64,000 nucleotides of DNA from Lysobacter sp. KIS68-7 (lineage in GTDB: Bacteria > Pseudomonadota > Gammaproteobacteria > Xanthomonadales > Xanthomonadaceae), in assembly GCF_021284745.1 (NCBI RefSeq), contig NZ_CP089925.1, positions 558,001-622,000 on the forward strand, read 5' to 3'. Shown here piece after piece: positions 27,591 to 36,585 of the stretch. A program made the translations under genes and the position numbers. Under the pieces are notes generated by a model that was not told where the DNA came from, did no database searches, and saw nothing but the letters and a program-made list of their open reading frames with translations. Positions within the stretch are counted from its first letter, which is position 1. Each line of letters begins with the position of its first letter.

Positions 27591-28241
27591 TCAGGAACAA
27601 CCTTCCACGTAATCCACCTGCGGAGGCACGCCGACGCGCCAGGCGGTCGCCTTCCCCTGCGCGTCGAGCTCGAACAGGATCACGCCCGGCCCGCCCTGCG
27701 GATCCATCGCGCGCAGGTTGAGCGCGCCTTCGACGTACTTGTGCTTCTGCTCGGTGATCGCCGGGTACAGGCGATGCAGCTCGGCCTTGTCCATGCCCAC
27801 GCGACCACCGCCGGGCGCGGCGATCTCGGGAACGCGCACGTCGATGCGCCCGAGCTTCGATGTTTCCATCATGAAGGCGATGCGATATCCGCTTTCCGTG
27901 CGTGGCTGCGGGAAGAGGTAGTAGCAGCCGTTCGGTTCGGTCTGCGCGCCTTCCAGATCCCTGCCCCACGCCTGGCGGACCTGTTCTTCGCTCGCGCCCC
28001 AGGGCGCGGGGCCGAAGCCATTGAAGGTGATCGCGCCTTCGGCGGGCATGGGGCCGGTCGCGGGCGGCGCCACGGTGGTGGCTGCGGGCGCCGCGGTGGT
28101 GACGGCCGGGGGCGCGATGACCGTGGCGGCCGTGGGTGCGGCAGCGGTCGACGACGCAGGCGTCGTTGCGCTCGGGGCTTCGCGCCCCGTGCAGGCGGTG
28201 CAGGCGATGGCGAGGCTGGTCGTCAGCAGCAGGGCGCGCAT
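27591..28241 (-). CDS. Putative lipoprotein of unknown function
   Basis: 216 residues. The N-terminus LLLTTSLAIACTACTGREA contains overlapping lipobox-like cysteines (Cys14 and Cys17), then a 50-residue Ala/Thr/Pro linker and a compact C-terminal domain from FNGFGPAPWGASEEQVRQAWG, including NGCYYLFPQP, YRIAFMMETSKLGRIDVRVPEIAAPGGGRVGMDKAELHRLYP and ending in a cysteine (VEGCS). The GxxPxGxSxxxVxxxWG start resembles small envelope proteins of unknown role. Two internal cysteines could form a disulfide. It precedes the CaCA antiporter by 39 bp. Confidence 0.78.
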   Translation of the reverse strand: MRALLLTTSLAIACTACTGREAPSATTPASSTAAAPTAATVIAPPAVTTAAPAATTVAPPATGPMPAEGAITFNGFGPAPWGASEEQVRQAWGRDLEGAQTEPNGCYYLFPQPRTESGYRIAFMMETSKLGRIDVRVPEIAAPGGGRVGMDKAELHRLYPAITEQKHKYVEGALNLRAMDPQGGPGVILFELDAQGKATAWRVGVPPQVDYVEGCS

Positions 28242-28284
28242 TCGAATCTCCTTGGTCGAATGCGCGGAGCCTACAGGGCGCGTG

Positions 28285-29580
28285 TCAACGCGGCGCCACG
28301 AAGTGCTTCTTCAGACCGGTCCAGCAGTGCTGGTAGTCGCGCTGGCGGTGCGCAGCGTCCATGGCCTGTTGCGTCGGGCGGATCACCGCGCGCGTCTCGA
28401 ACATGAAGGCCATCGTGTCCTTGATGACGTCGGGCTTGGCGAGGTCGGCGTTCGATGCTTTTTCGAACGTCGCCGCATCCGGCCCGTGGCCGCTCATGCT
28501 GTTGTGCAGCGAAGCGCCGCCCGGTGCGAACCCTTCTGCCTTCGCGTCGTACACGCCCGTCACCAGGCCCATGAATTCGCTCGCGACGTTGCGGTGGAAC
28601 CACGGCGGGCGGAAGGTGTCCTGCGCGACGAGCCAGCGCGGCGGGAACACGACGAAATCCAGGTTCGCCGTGCCGGGCGTATCGCTCGGCGAGGTGAGCA
28701 CGGTGAAGATCGACGGATCGGGATGGTCGTAGCTGATCGAGCCGATCGTGTTGAATCGGCGCAGGTCGTATTTGCACGGCGCGTAGTTGCCGTGCCAGGC
28801 CACGACGTCGAGCGGCGAATGGCCGATCGATGCGCGCCACAGGTGGCCCTGGAACTTGGCGATCAGTTCGAATTCGCCTTCGCGGTCTTCGAAGGCCGCG
28901 TTCGGCGTCATGAAGTCGCGTGGATTGGCCAGGCCGTTGCTGCCGATCGGACCGAGGTCCGGCAGGCGCACCAGCGCACCGAAGTTTTCGCACACATAAC
29001 CGCGCGCTTCGCCATCGGGCAAGGCAACGCGGAAGCGGATGCCGCGCGGAATGAGCGCGATTTCCTGCGGCTCGATGTCCAGCACGCCGAGCTCGGTTTC
29101 GATGTGCAGGCGGCCCTGCTGCGGGACGATCAGCAGCTCCGCATCGGCGTCGTAGAAGTAACGATCGGCCATGTCGCGGTTGGCCGCGTACAGGTGGATG
29201 CCGACGCCATGCTGGCTCGCGGCCGAGCCATTGCCGGCCATCGTGAAGAGGCCTTCGATGAAGTCCGCCGACGCCGACGGCATCGGCAGCGGGCTCCAGC
29301 GCAACTGATCGGGGGACACCGGGCCATCGCCGAAATCATTGTGGAAGCGAGGCTGGACGAACGCTTCGAACGTTCCGTGCATCGCCGCCGGACGCATGCG
29401 ATACAACCAGCTGCGGCGGTTCTCGCGACGCGGCGCGGTGAACGCCGTGCCGCTGACCTGTTCGGCATACAAGCCATGCGCCACCTTCTGCGGCGAGTTG
29501 CGCCCGACGGGCAAGGCGCCCGCGACCGCTTCGGTGGCGAACTCGTTGGCGAAGCCCGTCTGGTAACCGGTCGATTGCAT
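28285..29580 (-). CDS. hmgA: Homogentisate 1,2-dioxygenase
   Basis: 431 residues, the usual length. Fe(II) cupin enzyme that opens the homogentisate ring to maleylacetoacetate in tyrosine and phenylalanine breakdown, in the cytoplasm. Signatures: [109 protein letters not shown], and the metal site region [16 protein letters not shown] with [15 protein letters not shown]. The start at 29580 has an AAGGGG site. It follows hppD by 23 bp in one operon. maiA and fahA for the later steps are not in this window. Confidence 0.97.
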   Translation of the reverse strand: MQSTGYQTGFANEFATEAVAGALPVGRNSPQKVAHGLYAEQVSGTAFTAPRRENRRSWLYRMRPAAMHGTFEAFVQPRFHNDFGDGPVSPDQLRWSPLPMPSASADFIEGLFTMAGNGSAASQHGVGIHLYAANRDMADRYFYDADAELLIVPQQGRLHIETELGVLDIEPQEIALIPRGIRFRVALPDGEARGYVCENFGALVRLPDLGPIGSNGLANPRDFMTPNAAFEDREGEFELIAKFQGHLWRASIGHSPLDVVAWHGNYAPCKYDLRRFNTIGSISYDHPDPSIFTVLTSPSDTPGTANLDFVVFPPRWLVAQDTFRPPWFHRNVASEFMGLVTGVYDAKAEGFAPGGASLHNSMSGHGPDAATFEKASNADLAKPDVIKDTMAFMFETRAVIRPTQQAMDAAHRQRDYQHCWTGLKKHFVAPR

Positions 29581-29603
29581 CCTCGTCCCCTTCGAGTGCG
29601 TTC

Positions 29604-30695
29604 TTACAGCACGCCGCGGCGCATCTGGTCGCGTTCGATGCTCTCGAACAACGCCTGGAAGTTGCCTTCGCCGAAGCCTTCGTTGCCCTTGCGCTGGATG
29701 ATCTCGAAGAAGATCGGGCCGATGGCGTTCTGCGTGAAGATCTGCAGCAGCTTGCGCTGCTTGGTTTCCGGGTCGGCGTCGATCAGGATCTTGTTTCGCG
29801 CCAGGCGCGGCACGTCTTCGCCGTGGTTCGGAACGCGCTGGTCGATCACGTCGAAATAGGTTTCGGGCGTGTCGAGGAATTCGACGCCCTGCGCGCGCAT
29901 CGCTTCCACGGTGTCGTAGATGTTGTCCGTGAAGCACGCGATGTGCTGGATGCCCTCGCCCTTGTAGGCGTCGAGGTATTCGTTGATCTGCGACTTCGGA
30001 TCGCTGGATTCGTTGAGCGGGATGCGCACGACGCCATCCGGCGCGGTCATCGCCTTGGACACCAGGCCGGTCTTCGCGCCCTTGATGTCGAAGTAGCGAA
30101 TCTCGCGGAAGTTGAACAGGCGCTCGTAGTAATCCGACCACTTCTGCATGTTGCCGAAGAAGAGGTTGTGCGTGAGGTGGTCGATGAAGGTCAGGCCGAA
30201 GCCCTTCGGGTTTTGGTCCGCGCCCTGCACCGGCAGGAAGTCTTCGTACATCGAGCCCTTGTCGCCGTACTTGTCGACCAGGTACAGCATGCAATCGCCG
30301 ATGCCCTTCACCACCGGCGCGTCGACGGCCTTGGACTGCGGCTTGTGCGAAATCGCTTCGCCGCCGTTGCCAAGCACGACCTTGCAGACTTCATCGGCCG
30401 GCTTCTTGAAGCGGATCGCGAAGCCGCAGGCGCTCGGGCCGTGCGCGGCCGCGAAATCGGCGGCGAAGGAATCGGGATCCTCGTTCACGAGGAAGTTGAC
30501 GCCGCCCTGGCGGTACACCGTGATCGGGCGGGTCTTGTGGCGCAGCACGGCGGTGAACCCCATGCGGCGGAAGTAGTCGTGCAGCATGTCGCCCTGGCCC
30601 TGCGGCGCGGCGAACTCGACGAACTCGAACCCGTCGATCCCCATCGGGTTCTCGAAGGTGGTGACCTGCATGCCGAGGTTGGGCTGGGCGTTCAT
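29604..30695 (-). CDS. hppD: 4-hydroxyphenylpyruvate dioxygenase
   Basis: 363 residues. Converts 4-hydroxyphenylpyruvate to homogentisate with O2, directly upstream of the hmgA step. Two vicinal-oxygen-chelate domains; the iron facial triad is visible as His in [14 protein letters not shown], His in [15 protein letters not shown] and Glu in [21 protein letters not shown]. It has the C-terminal [15 protein letters not shown] helix that closes the active site. It is divergent from a MarR regulator gene with a palindromic operator between them. Confidence 0.97.
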   Translation of the reverse strand: MNAQPNLGMQVTTFENPMGIDGFEFVEFAAPQGQGDMLHDYFRRMGFTAVLRHKTRPITVYRQGGVNFLVNEDPDSFAADFAAAHGPSACGFAIRFKKPADEVCKVVLGNGGEAISHKPQSKAVDAPVVKGIGDCMLYLVDKYGDKGSMYEDFLPVQGADQNPKGFGLTFIDHLTHNLFFGNMQKWSDYYERLFNFREIRYFDIKGAKTGLVSKAMTAPDGVVRIPLNESSDPKSQINEYLDAYKGEGIQHIACFTDNIYDTVEAMRAQGVEFLDTPETYFDVIDQRVPNHGEDVPRLARNKILIDADPETKQRKLLQIFTQNAIGPIFFEIIQRKGNEGFGEGNFQALFESIERDQMRRGVL

Positions 30696-30737
30696 GGCAT
30701 TGTTCCGGCTGAACTGAAAGGTGGCATCCTACACCCC

Positions 30738-30759
30738 CATAGTTTCAGATGAAACCATG
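30738..30759. promoter_or_regulatory. MarR-type operator in the hppD/marR divergent promoter
   Basis: GTTTCA-GA-TGAAAC (30742-30755) is a perfect six-base inverted repeat; allowing one mismatch it extends to ten bases per arm (CAT...ATG), ending on the marR start codon. It lies 43 bases upstream of the hppD start. Position and symmetry fit a dimeric winged-helix repressor controlling both itself and hppD-hmgA. Confidence 0.75.
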
Positions 30760-31251
30760 AGCGCTGAACCGACCAAAACCAGCGTCCCACCCAGCCCGGA
30801 GGACCACGCCGAGCTCGACCTCGACCGGTTCCTGCCCTACCGGCTGAGCGTCCTGTCCAACCGCATCAGCCAGGCGATCGCCCGGCTTTACCAGGCGCGC
30901 TTCGGCTTCGGCATCACCGAGTGGCGGGTGATCGCGGTGCTCGGGCGTTACCCCGAGTTGAGCGCGAATGCGGTGGCCGAACGCACGGCGATGGACAAGG
31001 TGGCGGTGAGTCGTGCGGTGGCGCATTTGCTCGAGCGCGGGTTGCTGACGCGCGAGATGCACGGCGACGATCGCCGCCGTTCGGTGCTCACGTTGAGCGA
31101 GGCGGGCATTCGTATCTACGACGAGATCGTGCCACTCGCATTGGGCCGCGAGCGCAAGTTGCTCGCGACGCTGGATGCGGAGGAGCGTCGGCAGCTGGAG
31201 CGGATCCTGGAAAAACTCGCGAACGAAGGTTTGCCCGCGATGCTCGAATGA
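30757..31251 (+). CDS. MarR-family regulator, probably of homogentisate pathway genes
   Basis: 164 residues. Helical dimerisation ends surround a winged helix-turn-helix: FGITEWRVIAVLGRYPELSANAVAERTAMDKVAVSRAVAHLLERGLLTREMHGDDRRRSVLTLSEAGIRIYDEI. The DDRRR wing motif and overall length are typical of MarR. The ATG at 30757 is chosen; a GTG at 30721 would add twelve residues that lack family support and would lie inside the promoter. Its operator overlaps the start codon, so it probably represses itself and hppD-hmgA, with homogentisate or 4-hydroxyphenylpyruvate as the likely ligand (inference from context). Confidence 0.92.
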   Translation: MSAEPTKTSVPPSPEDHAELDLDRFLPYRLSVLSNRISQAIARLYQARFGFGITEWRVIAVLGRYPELSANAVAERTAMDKVAVSRAVAHLLERGLLTREMHGDDRRRSVLTLSEAGIRIYDEIVPLALGRERKLLATLDAEERRQLERILEKLANEGLPAMLE

Positions 31252-31271
31252 CGCCGTTTTAAAAGCGTCAT
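31248..31271 (+). terminator. Weak hairpin at the marR stop codon
   Basis: ATGACGC and GCGTCAT form a seven-base stem around a loop containing TTTTAAAA. It starts at the marR stop codon but has no T-run after it, so terminator function is doubtful. Confidence 0.3.
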
Positions 31272-31312
31272 CGGCTCCGGGGAGGCCGGACCGACCCGCC
31301 CTCGGTTATCGC

Positions 31313-31589
31313 GCCTGTCGGAGCGCCTTCAAGCCGCATCCATGCAACCGGAGCTCCGCCCGGGTGGCCATCCATGGCCGCCCTGCAGTCGCGACAACCG
31401 AGTGCGTGCCGGTCCTCCACCGCGATTTGCGAGTGCGCTGCGTTAGATGCTTTTCACCGAAGCCGCAGAAGGTGAACTGCGGTGGAGGCCTGGCACACGC
31501 TCGATGGGCATGACTGCAGCCCCGCCATGGATGGCGAGGCGGGCGGAGCTCCGGTTGCATGGATGCGGCTTGGAGGCGCTCCGACAGGC
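31313..31589. repeat. 277-bp imperfect palindrome (dispersed-repeat-like) between convergent genes
   Basis: The outer 66 bases (31313-31378 and 31524-31589) are reverse complements at 62 of 66 positions. Symmetry continues inward without gaps, for example CCTCCACCGC (31414-31423) against GCGGTGGAGG (31479-31488), all centred on 31451. A further copy of TGCCCATCGAGC follows at 31591-31602, matching GCTCGATGGGCA at 31498-31509. No gene is seen from 31252 to 31645; short ORFs here only translate the repeat. It lies between the convergent marR gene and the 15-gene operon. Lysobacter-type genomes carry families of such repeats (from memory, unverified), so it is probably one copy of a dispersed, non-autonomous element. 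Confidence 0.85.
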
Positions 31590-31645
31590 GTGCCCATCGA
31601 GCGGGTGACAGGCCGTCCTTCCGAAGCCGAGGCTTTTGCTCTCCG

Positions 31646-32233
31646 CTACCACCGCCCCAAAACGTTCAACTCAGCCCCGGTGTAGATCACCTGGTATGCA
31701 AGCAAGCCGACTGCGAGCACCTGCTGGACGCGCCTGCTTTCCGAACGCATGCCGACGATCACGCCGACCGTCGTCGTCGTGAACCAGATCAGATACAAGG
31801 GACGAAACGCCCATGCACTGCTCTTCACCCAGGAATCGAGGATGTCCAGCACGTTGGCGACGATGATCATCGAGAAGAACCAACGCCTGTCGGCCATGAA
31901 CCACGCGTAGGAATCGTCGAGGTCCTTCATGCCGCGCGGCACGAGGATCACCGCGAGCAGGAACAGCACCATCGCGTACACCAGGACGAACAGGTACAGC
32001 CCGTACGTCCAGGTCGTGCCGAGCTCGTCGAATTTGAACTCCCACCACCAGAACGACACGATCCACACGAGCACGTAAGCGGCCCACGAGAGGAAGACCA
32101 CTTCCAGGTGGATCGGTTTGCCATGCCCGCGCAGCCGGTTCACCGCGACGCCGAGCGCAGCGAGGATGTGCCCGATCGCCAGGCCGACCACGATCGACAC
32201 CGGCGCCATCACGTAGTCGAACTGGTTGTTCAC
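31646..32233 (-). CDS. Multi-pass membrane protein of unknown function
   Basis: 195 residues with five or six membrane helices: YVMAPVSIVVGLAIGHILAALG, VVFLSWAAYVLVWIVSFWWWEF, WTYGLYLFVLVYAMVLFLLAVILVP, FFSMIIVANVLDILDSWV, PLYLIWFTTTTVGVIVGM and VLAVGLLAYQVIYTGAEL. The Trp-rich core and the MKDLDDSYAWFMADRRWFFS loop recur in uncharacterised proteins I cannot name. The start is GTG at 32233 with GGGGG upstream; the longer in-frame ORF enters the previous gene. It is the last gene of the 15-gene run, 40 bp after the second FAD oxidoreductase, so it may or may not belong functionally. Confidence 0.75.
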   Translation of the reverse strand: MNNQFDYVMAPVSIVVGLAIGHILAALGVAVNRLRGHGKPIHLEVVFLSWAAYVLVWIVSFWWWEFKFDELGTTWTYGLYLFVLVYAMVLFLLAVILVPRGMKDLDDSYAWFMADRRWFFSMIIVANVLDILDSWVKSSAWAFRPLYLIWFTTTTVGVIVGMRSESRRVQQVLAVGLLAYQVIYTGAELNVLGRW

Positions 32234-32273
32234 CGCTGCCCCCGCGCAGGTCACTGCCGGGGGAACGTGATGC

Positions 32274-33782
32274 TCAGGCTTTCTCGGCCAACACCTTCGT
32301 TGCCGCGTTGCGCCCGGCCGCACCGCTGATGCCTGCGCCGCCATGCACGCCGTTGCCGCACAGGTACAGGCCATCGATCGGCGTGGCGTGGTTCGACCAG
32401 CCCGGCAACGGGCGCATGAAGAACATCTGGTCGAGGATCAGCTGGCCGTGGTTGAGGTCGCCTTCGGTCAGCGCGTACTCGCGTTCCAGGTCCACCGGCG
32501 TGAGCGTGCGGACTTCGCGGATCGAGGACTTCAGCGAAGGGAACTGCTCCGCCAGCGTTTCGATCGCGATGCGTTCGACTTCCGCGTGCGCGTCGTTCCA
32601 GTTGGTGCCGCGCAGTTTGTACGGCGCAGACTGCATGTGGATCGAAACGACGTCGCCTGCGGTCGTGACTTCCAGGTAGGGCTTCTGCGCGAGCTCGCCG
32701 TACTTCGCCGCGTCGAACGCGCGCTCCAGGTACTTGAGCGTCGGCGCCAATGCGAGCGTGCCCGCCGGAATGCCATGACTTCCGTCCGTGCGCAGGTGCA
32801 CCTTCGCCAGCGAGCCGCGCATCTTGATCGACTGCACGTGCCAGACGAATTCGGTCGGCAGTTCGGGCGCGCCGACGAGCTTCAGCAGCGTGTTGCGCGG
32901 ATCGGCGGCGGAAAACACGTTCGCCGCGCGGATCTCTTCACCGTTCTCGAGTTGCACGCCCGCCGCGCGCGAACGCTCGACGAGGATGCGCTTCACGCCC
33001 GTGGCCGTGCGCAGCTCGCCGCCGTTCGCCTTGAGCGCCGCAACCAGCGCGTTGGCGATCTGCGCGCTGCCGCCCGCGCGATGCGCCAGGCCGCCGCGGT
33101 TGAGCCAGTTGTGCATCAGCGTGTAGCCGGTGCCCGCCGACATCGAACCAAGCGTGAAGCCATGGATGCCGACCGCGGCGATGGCGGCCTTCAGTTCCTC
33201 GGATTCGAACCACTCTTCGGTGAACTCCACCGTCGACATCGACATCATGCGGATGACGCGGAACATGTCCTTGCCACCGAGGCGACGCAGGGTCCATGCG
33301 AGCTTCGCCAACGGCCAGCCCTCGGCCAGCGTGACGTGCGGCAGGCGCGGCATCGGCGTGCGATACGCAGCGTCGAGGAACGCGGCGGCGCGGTCCATGA
33401 AGGCGACGAACTCGGGCCAGCGCTGAGCGTCGTTGGCGGAGAACTGACGAATGGATTCGCGCGTGGCGGCTTCGTTCGCCGTGTCGAGCACGAGGCGGCG
33501 GCCATCGGGCAGCAGCGAGACGTAAGGCGCGGGCTTGCCGGTCGCGAGCCCGTGCTTCGCCAGGTCTAGGTCGCGCACGATGTCCGGGCGCAACTGTCCA
33601 CCGGCATGCAGCGGATCGAAGGCGGCGCCGTCGAACGCTTCACCTGCGAGCTGTCCGCCCGCGCGATCGCGCCGTTCGAGCACCAGCACCTTCCTGCCGG
33701 CCTTCGCGAGGTAGTTCGCAGCGACCAGGCCGTTGTGGCCCGCGCCGACGATGATCGTGTCGTACTGCTTGTTCGCGCTCAT
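32274..33782 (-). CDS. NAD(P)/FAD-dependent oxidoreductase, CrtI/PYROXD2-like (copy 2)
   Basis: 502 residues. The N-terminal dinucleotide fold YDTIIVGAGHNGLVAANYLAKAGRKVLVLERRDRAGGQ binds FAD, and the C-terminus GWSNHATPIDGLYLCGNGVHGGAGISGAAGRNAA closes the flavin site, as in phytoene-desaturase-like amine oxidases and PYROXD2. It is a diverged paralogue of the gene three bases upstream; both share GAGHNGL and the C-terminal GGG(I/V)xGAAGxxAA block. No membrane anchor or signal peptide. Probably oxidises a C-N or C-C bond of an intermediate of the surrounding pathway; substrate unknown. Confidence 0.88.
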   Translation of the reverse strand: MSANKQYDTIIVGAGHNGLVAANYLAKAGRKVLVLERRDRAGGQLAGEAFDGAAFDPLHAGGQLRPDIVRDLDLAKHGLATGKPAPYVSLLPDGRRLVLDTANEAATRESIRQFSANDAQRWPEFVAFMDRAAAFLDAAYRTPMPRLPHVTLAEGWPLAKLAWTLRRLGGKDMFRVIRMMSMSTVEFTEEWFESEELKAAIAAVGIHGFTLGSMSAGTGYTLMHNWLNRGGLAHRAGGSAQIANALVAALKANGGELRTATGVKRILVERSRAAGVQLENGEEIRAANVFSAADPRNTLLKLVGAPELPTEFVWHVQSIKMRGSLAKVHLRTDGSHGIPAGTLALAPTLKYLERAFDAAKYGELAQKPYLEVTTAGDVVSIHMQSAPYKLRGTNWNDAHAEVERIAIETLAEQFPSLKSSIREVRTLTPVDLEREYALTEGDLNHGQLILDQMFFMRPLPGWSNHATPIDGLYLCGNGVHGGAGISGAAGRNAATKVLAEKA

Positions 33783-33785
33783 CGT

Positions 33786-35369
33786 TTACTTCCAATCCTT
33801 GAGGACTTCCTGTGCGGCCAGCTTGCCGGCCGCGCCCATGACGCCACCGCCCGGATGCGCGCCGGACGCGCCGAAGTAGTAACCCGGCAGCGGCGTGCGG
33901 AAATCGGCCCATTGCGGCGCCGGGCGCAGGAAGAACAATTGGTGCAGCAGCAATTCGCCGTGGAAAATGTTGCCGCCCGTGATGCCGGCGATCATCTCGA
34001 TGTCCTTCGGCGTGATCACCTGCTTGCCGACGATGGCGCGGCGGATGTTCGGCGCATAGCGCTCGATGGTGGAGATCACCGTCTCGCCGAAGGCATCGCG
34101 CTTGGCATCGTCCCAACCGCCTTCGATGTCGTAGGGCGCGTACTGCACGAAGCACGACATCACGTGGTGGCCCGGAGGCGCCATGTCGCGGTCGATCATC
34201 GAGGGGATGATCATGTCGATATAAGGGTTCTTCGCGAACTGGCCGTACTTCGCTTCATCGTAGGCGCGTTCGATGTATTCCATGCTCGGGCTGATCGAGA
34301 TCGCACCGCGATGCAACGGGCCTTCGCCCGGCAGGCAGGTGAAGTCCGGCAGCTCGCTGAGCGCGATGTTGACCTTGCCGGACGAGCCGCGCACACGGAA
34401 GTTCTTGATCTGCTCGACGAACTCGCCGGGCAGGTGCTTCTGCTCGACGAACTGCAGGAAGCTGCGCTTCGGGTCGGCGGCGGAGATGACGACCTTCGCC
34501 TGCAGCTCATCGCCGTTGGCCAGCGCCACGCCCGCGGCGCGGCCGCCCTTGACGATGACCTGCTGCACGGAGGCATTGGTGCGGATCTCGACGCCGAGCG
34601 CACGCGCGGAACTCGCGATCGCCTGCGTCACGCCGCCGTTGCCGTTCTTGCAGAAACCCCAGGCGCGGAACGCGCCGTCGATCTCACCCATGTAATGGTG
34701 CAGCAGCACGTAGGCCGTGCCCGGCGAATTCGGACCGAGGAAGGTGCCGATGATGCCGCTCGCCGACTTGGTGCCCTTGAGCGGATCGAATTCGAACCAG
34801 TCGTTAAGCAGGTCCGCCGCCGACTGCGTGAGCAGCTTGGCGATCTGGTACAGCTCCTTTTCCGACAGGCTCTTCGCGTACTGGCCGACCTTGAGCATGC
34901 GCAGCATGTCGCGCGGGCTCATCGACGAGGGATCCGGCGGTACCAGGCCGAGGATCGGTTTGATCGCCTTCGCGGCGCGCGCCATCACGCGGCCGTATTC
35001 GTCGCTCGCTTCGGCATCGCGCGGCGAGTGGCGATACAGCTCCTGACGCGTCAGGTCATGGTCGTCCCATGCGGCGAGGTAATCACCGTTGTCCATCGGC
35101 GTGACCGTGCTCGGCAGCGGCAGGATCTTCAAGCCGTGCCGCGGCAGTTCGAGGTCGCGGATGATCTCCGGACGCAGCAGGCTGACGACGTAGGAGAACT
35201 GGCTGAAGCGATAGCCGGGGAACGGTTCGGCCGTGACCGCGGCGCCGCCGACGACTTCGCGGCGTTCGAGTACGCAGACCTTCTTGCCCGCGCGTGCGAG
35301 GTAGGCCGCTGCGATCAGACCGTTGTGGCCGGCGCCGATGACGATGGCGTCGTATTGGTTGCTGCTCAT
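33786..35369 (-). CDS. NAD(P)/FAD-dependent oxidoreductase, CrtI/PYROXD2-like (copy 1)
   Basis: 527 residues. FAD-binding fold YDAIVIGAGHNGLIAAAYLARAGKKVCVLERREVVGGAA, middle region NSPGTAYVLLHHYMGEIDGAFRAWGFCKNGNGGVTQAIASSARALG, and C-terminal FRTPLPGYYFGASGAHPGGGVMGAAGKLAAQEVL. It resembles PYROXD2/beta-carotene-ketolase-like oxidoreductases. The ATG at 35369 overlaps the GcvT-like gene's stop by four bases, so the two are translated together. Along with copy 2 it may act on successive N-demethylated or unsaturated intermediates. A carotenoid role is unlikely because no other crt genes are nearby. Confidence 0.88.
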   Translation of the reverse strand: MSSNQYDAIVIGAGHNGLIAAAYLARAGKKVCVLERREVVGGAAVTAEPFPGYRFSQFSYVVSLLRPEIIRDLELPRHGLKILPLPSTVTPMDNGDYLAAWDDHDLTRQELYRHSPRDAEASDEYGRVMARAAKAIKPILGLVPPDPSSMSPRDMLRMLKVGQYAKSLSEKELYQIAKLLTQSAADLLNDWFEFDPLKGTKSASGIIGTFLGPNSPGTAYVLLHHYMGEIDGAFRAWGFCKNGNGGVTQAIASSARALGVEIRTNASVQQVIVKGGRAAGVALANGDELQAKVVISAADPKRSFLQFVEQKHLPGEFVEQIKNFRVRGSSGKVNIALSELPDFTCLPGEGPLHRGAISISPSMEYIERAYDEAKYGQFAKNPYIDMIIPSMIDRDMAPPGHHVMSCFVQYAPYDIEGGWDDAKRDAFGETVISTIERYAPNIRRAIVGKQVITPKDIEMIAGITGGNIFHGELLLHQLFFLRPAPQWADFRTPLPGYYFGASGAHPGGGVMGAAGKLAAQEVLKDWK

Positions 35370-36562
35370 TTCTTCTTCCACTCCGGCTCATAGAACGGCA
35401 GCTTCACGACCTTGCCAGGCGCCTGCAGGCGCTTGTGCTCGACGGTGACTTCCATCGTCAGCGCCGTGCCGGGTTCGTAATACGGTTTCTGCAAATGCAC
35501 CAGCGCGATGTAGGTCTTCAGCACCGGCGACCACGTGCTGGTCGATGCATAACCGACCTGCGTTTCACCCTGCTTCACCGGCAGGCTGCCGCGCACCGCC
35601 ATCGCGGGAATCTGCGGCGGCAAACCGACCTTCGCGAACAGCGGCTCCATGCCTGCCCAATCGACTTCGAAGCCCATGAGCTTCCACGCCGAACCCGCCT
35701 TCTGTTCGCGCTCCAGCGCGCGGCGGCCGACGAAGTAACCGGGCTTGTCCAGATGCACGGCCCAATCCAGGCCCATCTCCAGCGGCGAGGATTTCTGGCC
35801 TTCGATCCACGCGTGGTTGGCCGCGGTGTAGTCGACGTCGATCATGAACAGACCAGCCTCGACGCGCGCCATGTCCATCGCGAGGATGCCGCAGGGCACG
35901 ATGCCGTAGTCGCGGCCCGCTTCCATCAGCGCATCCCACACCGCCAATGCGTCGGCGACTTCCATCCAGATTTCGAAGCCGAGGTCGCCGGTGTAACCGG
36001 TGCGCGAGATCGTCACTTTCTTCCCGGCGAGCGTGTTCTCCATCACCCGGAAGTACTTCAGCTTGTCGAGCGTCTTGCCGCACACCTTGTTGAGCACGGT
36101 GCGCGCTTTCGGGCCCTGCAGGCTCAGCGCGCCCATCTTCTCGGTGACTTCGGTGATCGACACGTCCATGCCGACCGCGTTCATCGACAGCCAGCGCAAC
36201 GAGGGCTCGGCCGACGTGAGCCGGAATGTCTGCTCGCCCAGGCGCGAGATCGTGCCGTCGTCGAGCAGCTTGCCTTCGTCGTCGCACCAACCGGTGTAAC
36301 CGACCTGGCCGACGGCCATCTTGCCGATGTCGCGCGGCGTGAGCTTGTCGAGCAGGCGCGCGGCGTCGGGGCCTTCGATCATGTACTTCATCAAGGGCGA
36401 GACATCGATCAGCGCGACCGCGTCGCGAATCGCCCAGTACTCGCGTTCGACATGCAGGTCGTAGGAGCCGACCACGATGTGGCCGGCCCAGCGCCGCCAG
36501 TTCTGCGGCAGGCTGAGCTTCGACGTGCGCTCGTGGAAGGGCGTGTGTTTGAGCTGGAACAT
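35366..36562 (-). CDS. GcvT-like aminomethyltransferase family protein
   Basis: 398 residues. Folate-binding GcvT fold: VALIDVSPLMKYMIEGPDAARLLDKLTPRDIGKMAVGQVGYTGWCDDEGKLLDDGTISRL, then MGALSLQGPKARTVLNKVCG, ISRTGYTGDLGFEIWMEV, and the C-terminal barrel with GYFVGRRALEREQ and QVGYASTSTWSPVLKTYIALVHL. GcvT relatives pass one-carbon units from amines or methyl donors to tetrahydrofolate; the family includes glycine-cleavage T protein, DMSP demethylase DmdA and the O-demethylase LigM. No gcvH or gcvP is nearby, so ordinary glycine cleavage is unlikely. Placed between a Rieske oxygenase (23 bp upstream) and FAD oxidoreductases, it probably captures C1 units from a demethylation. Confidence 0.88.
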   Translation of the reverse strand: MFQLKHTPFHERTSKLSLPQNWRRWAGHIVVGSYDLHVEREYWAIRDAVALIDVSPLMKYMIEGPDAARLLDKLTPRDIGKMAVGQVGYTGWCDDEGKLLDDGTISRLGEQTFRLTSAEPSLRWLSMNAVGMDVSITEVTEKMGALSLQGPKARTVLNKVCGKTLDKLKYFRVMENTLAGKKVTISRTGYTGDLGFEIWMEVADALAVWDALMEAGRDYGIVPCGILAMDMARVEAGLFMIDVDYTAANHAWIEGQKSSPLEMGLDWAVHLDKPGYFVGRRALEREQKAGSAWKLMGFEVDWAGMEPLFAKVGLPPQIPAMAVRGSLPVKQGETQVGYASTSTWSPVLKTYIALVHLQKPYYEPGTALTMEVTVEHKRLQAPGKVVKLPFYEPEWKKK

Positions 36563-36585
36563 CGGGTTTTTGATTCCGGAATGGA

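Noticed and set aside
24894-28406. 1170-codon open frame on the plus strand opposite nhaA and the cation antiporter
   Set aside because: Composition is low-complexity Arg/His/Asp/Gln; the opposite strand encodes recognisable membrane transporters.
31306-31652. Short ORFs on both strands within the palindrome
   Set aside because: Their translations repeat the same Arg/Ser/Pro-rich strings from both arms of the inverted repeat, so they reflect repeat structure, not genes.
33786-35369. Carotenoid biosynthesis (CrtI) assignment for the FAD oxidoreductases
   Set aside because: The fold is shared, but no other crt gene is present and the neighbours are amine and C1 enzymes. PYROXD2-like is the safer description.
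35366-36562. Glycine cleavage system T protein
   Set aside because: No gcvH or gcvP nearby, and the operon context is a Rieske oxygenase with FAD oxidoreductases.
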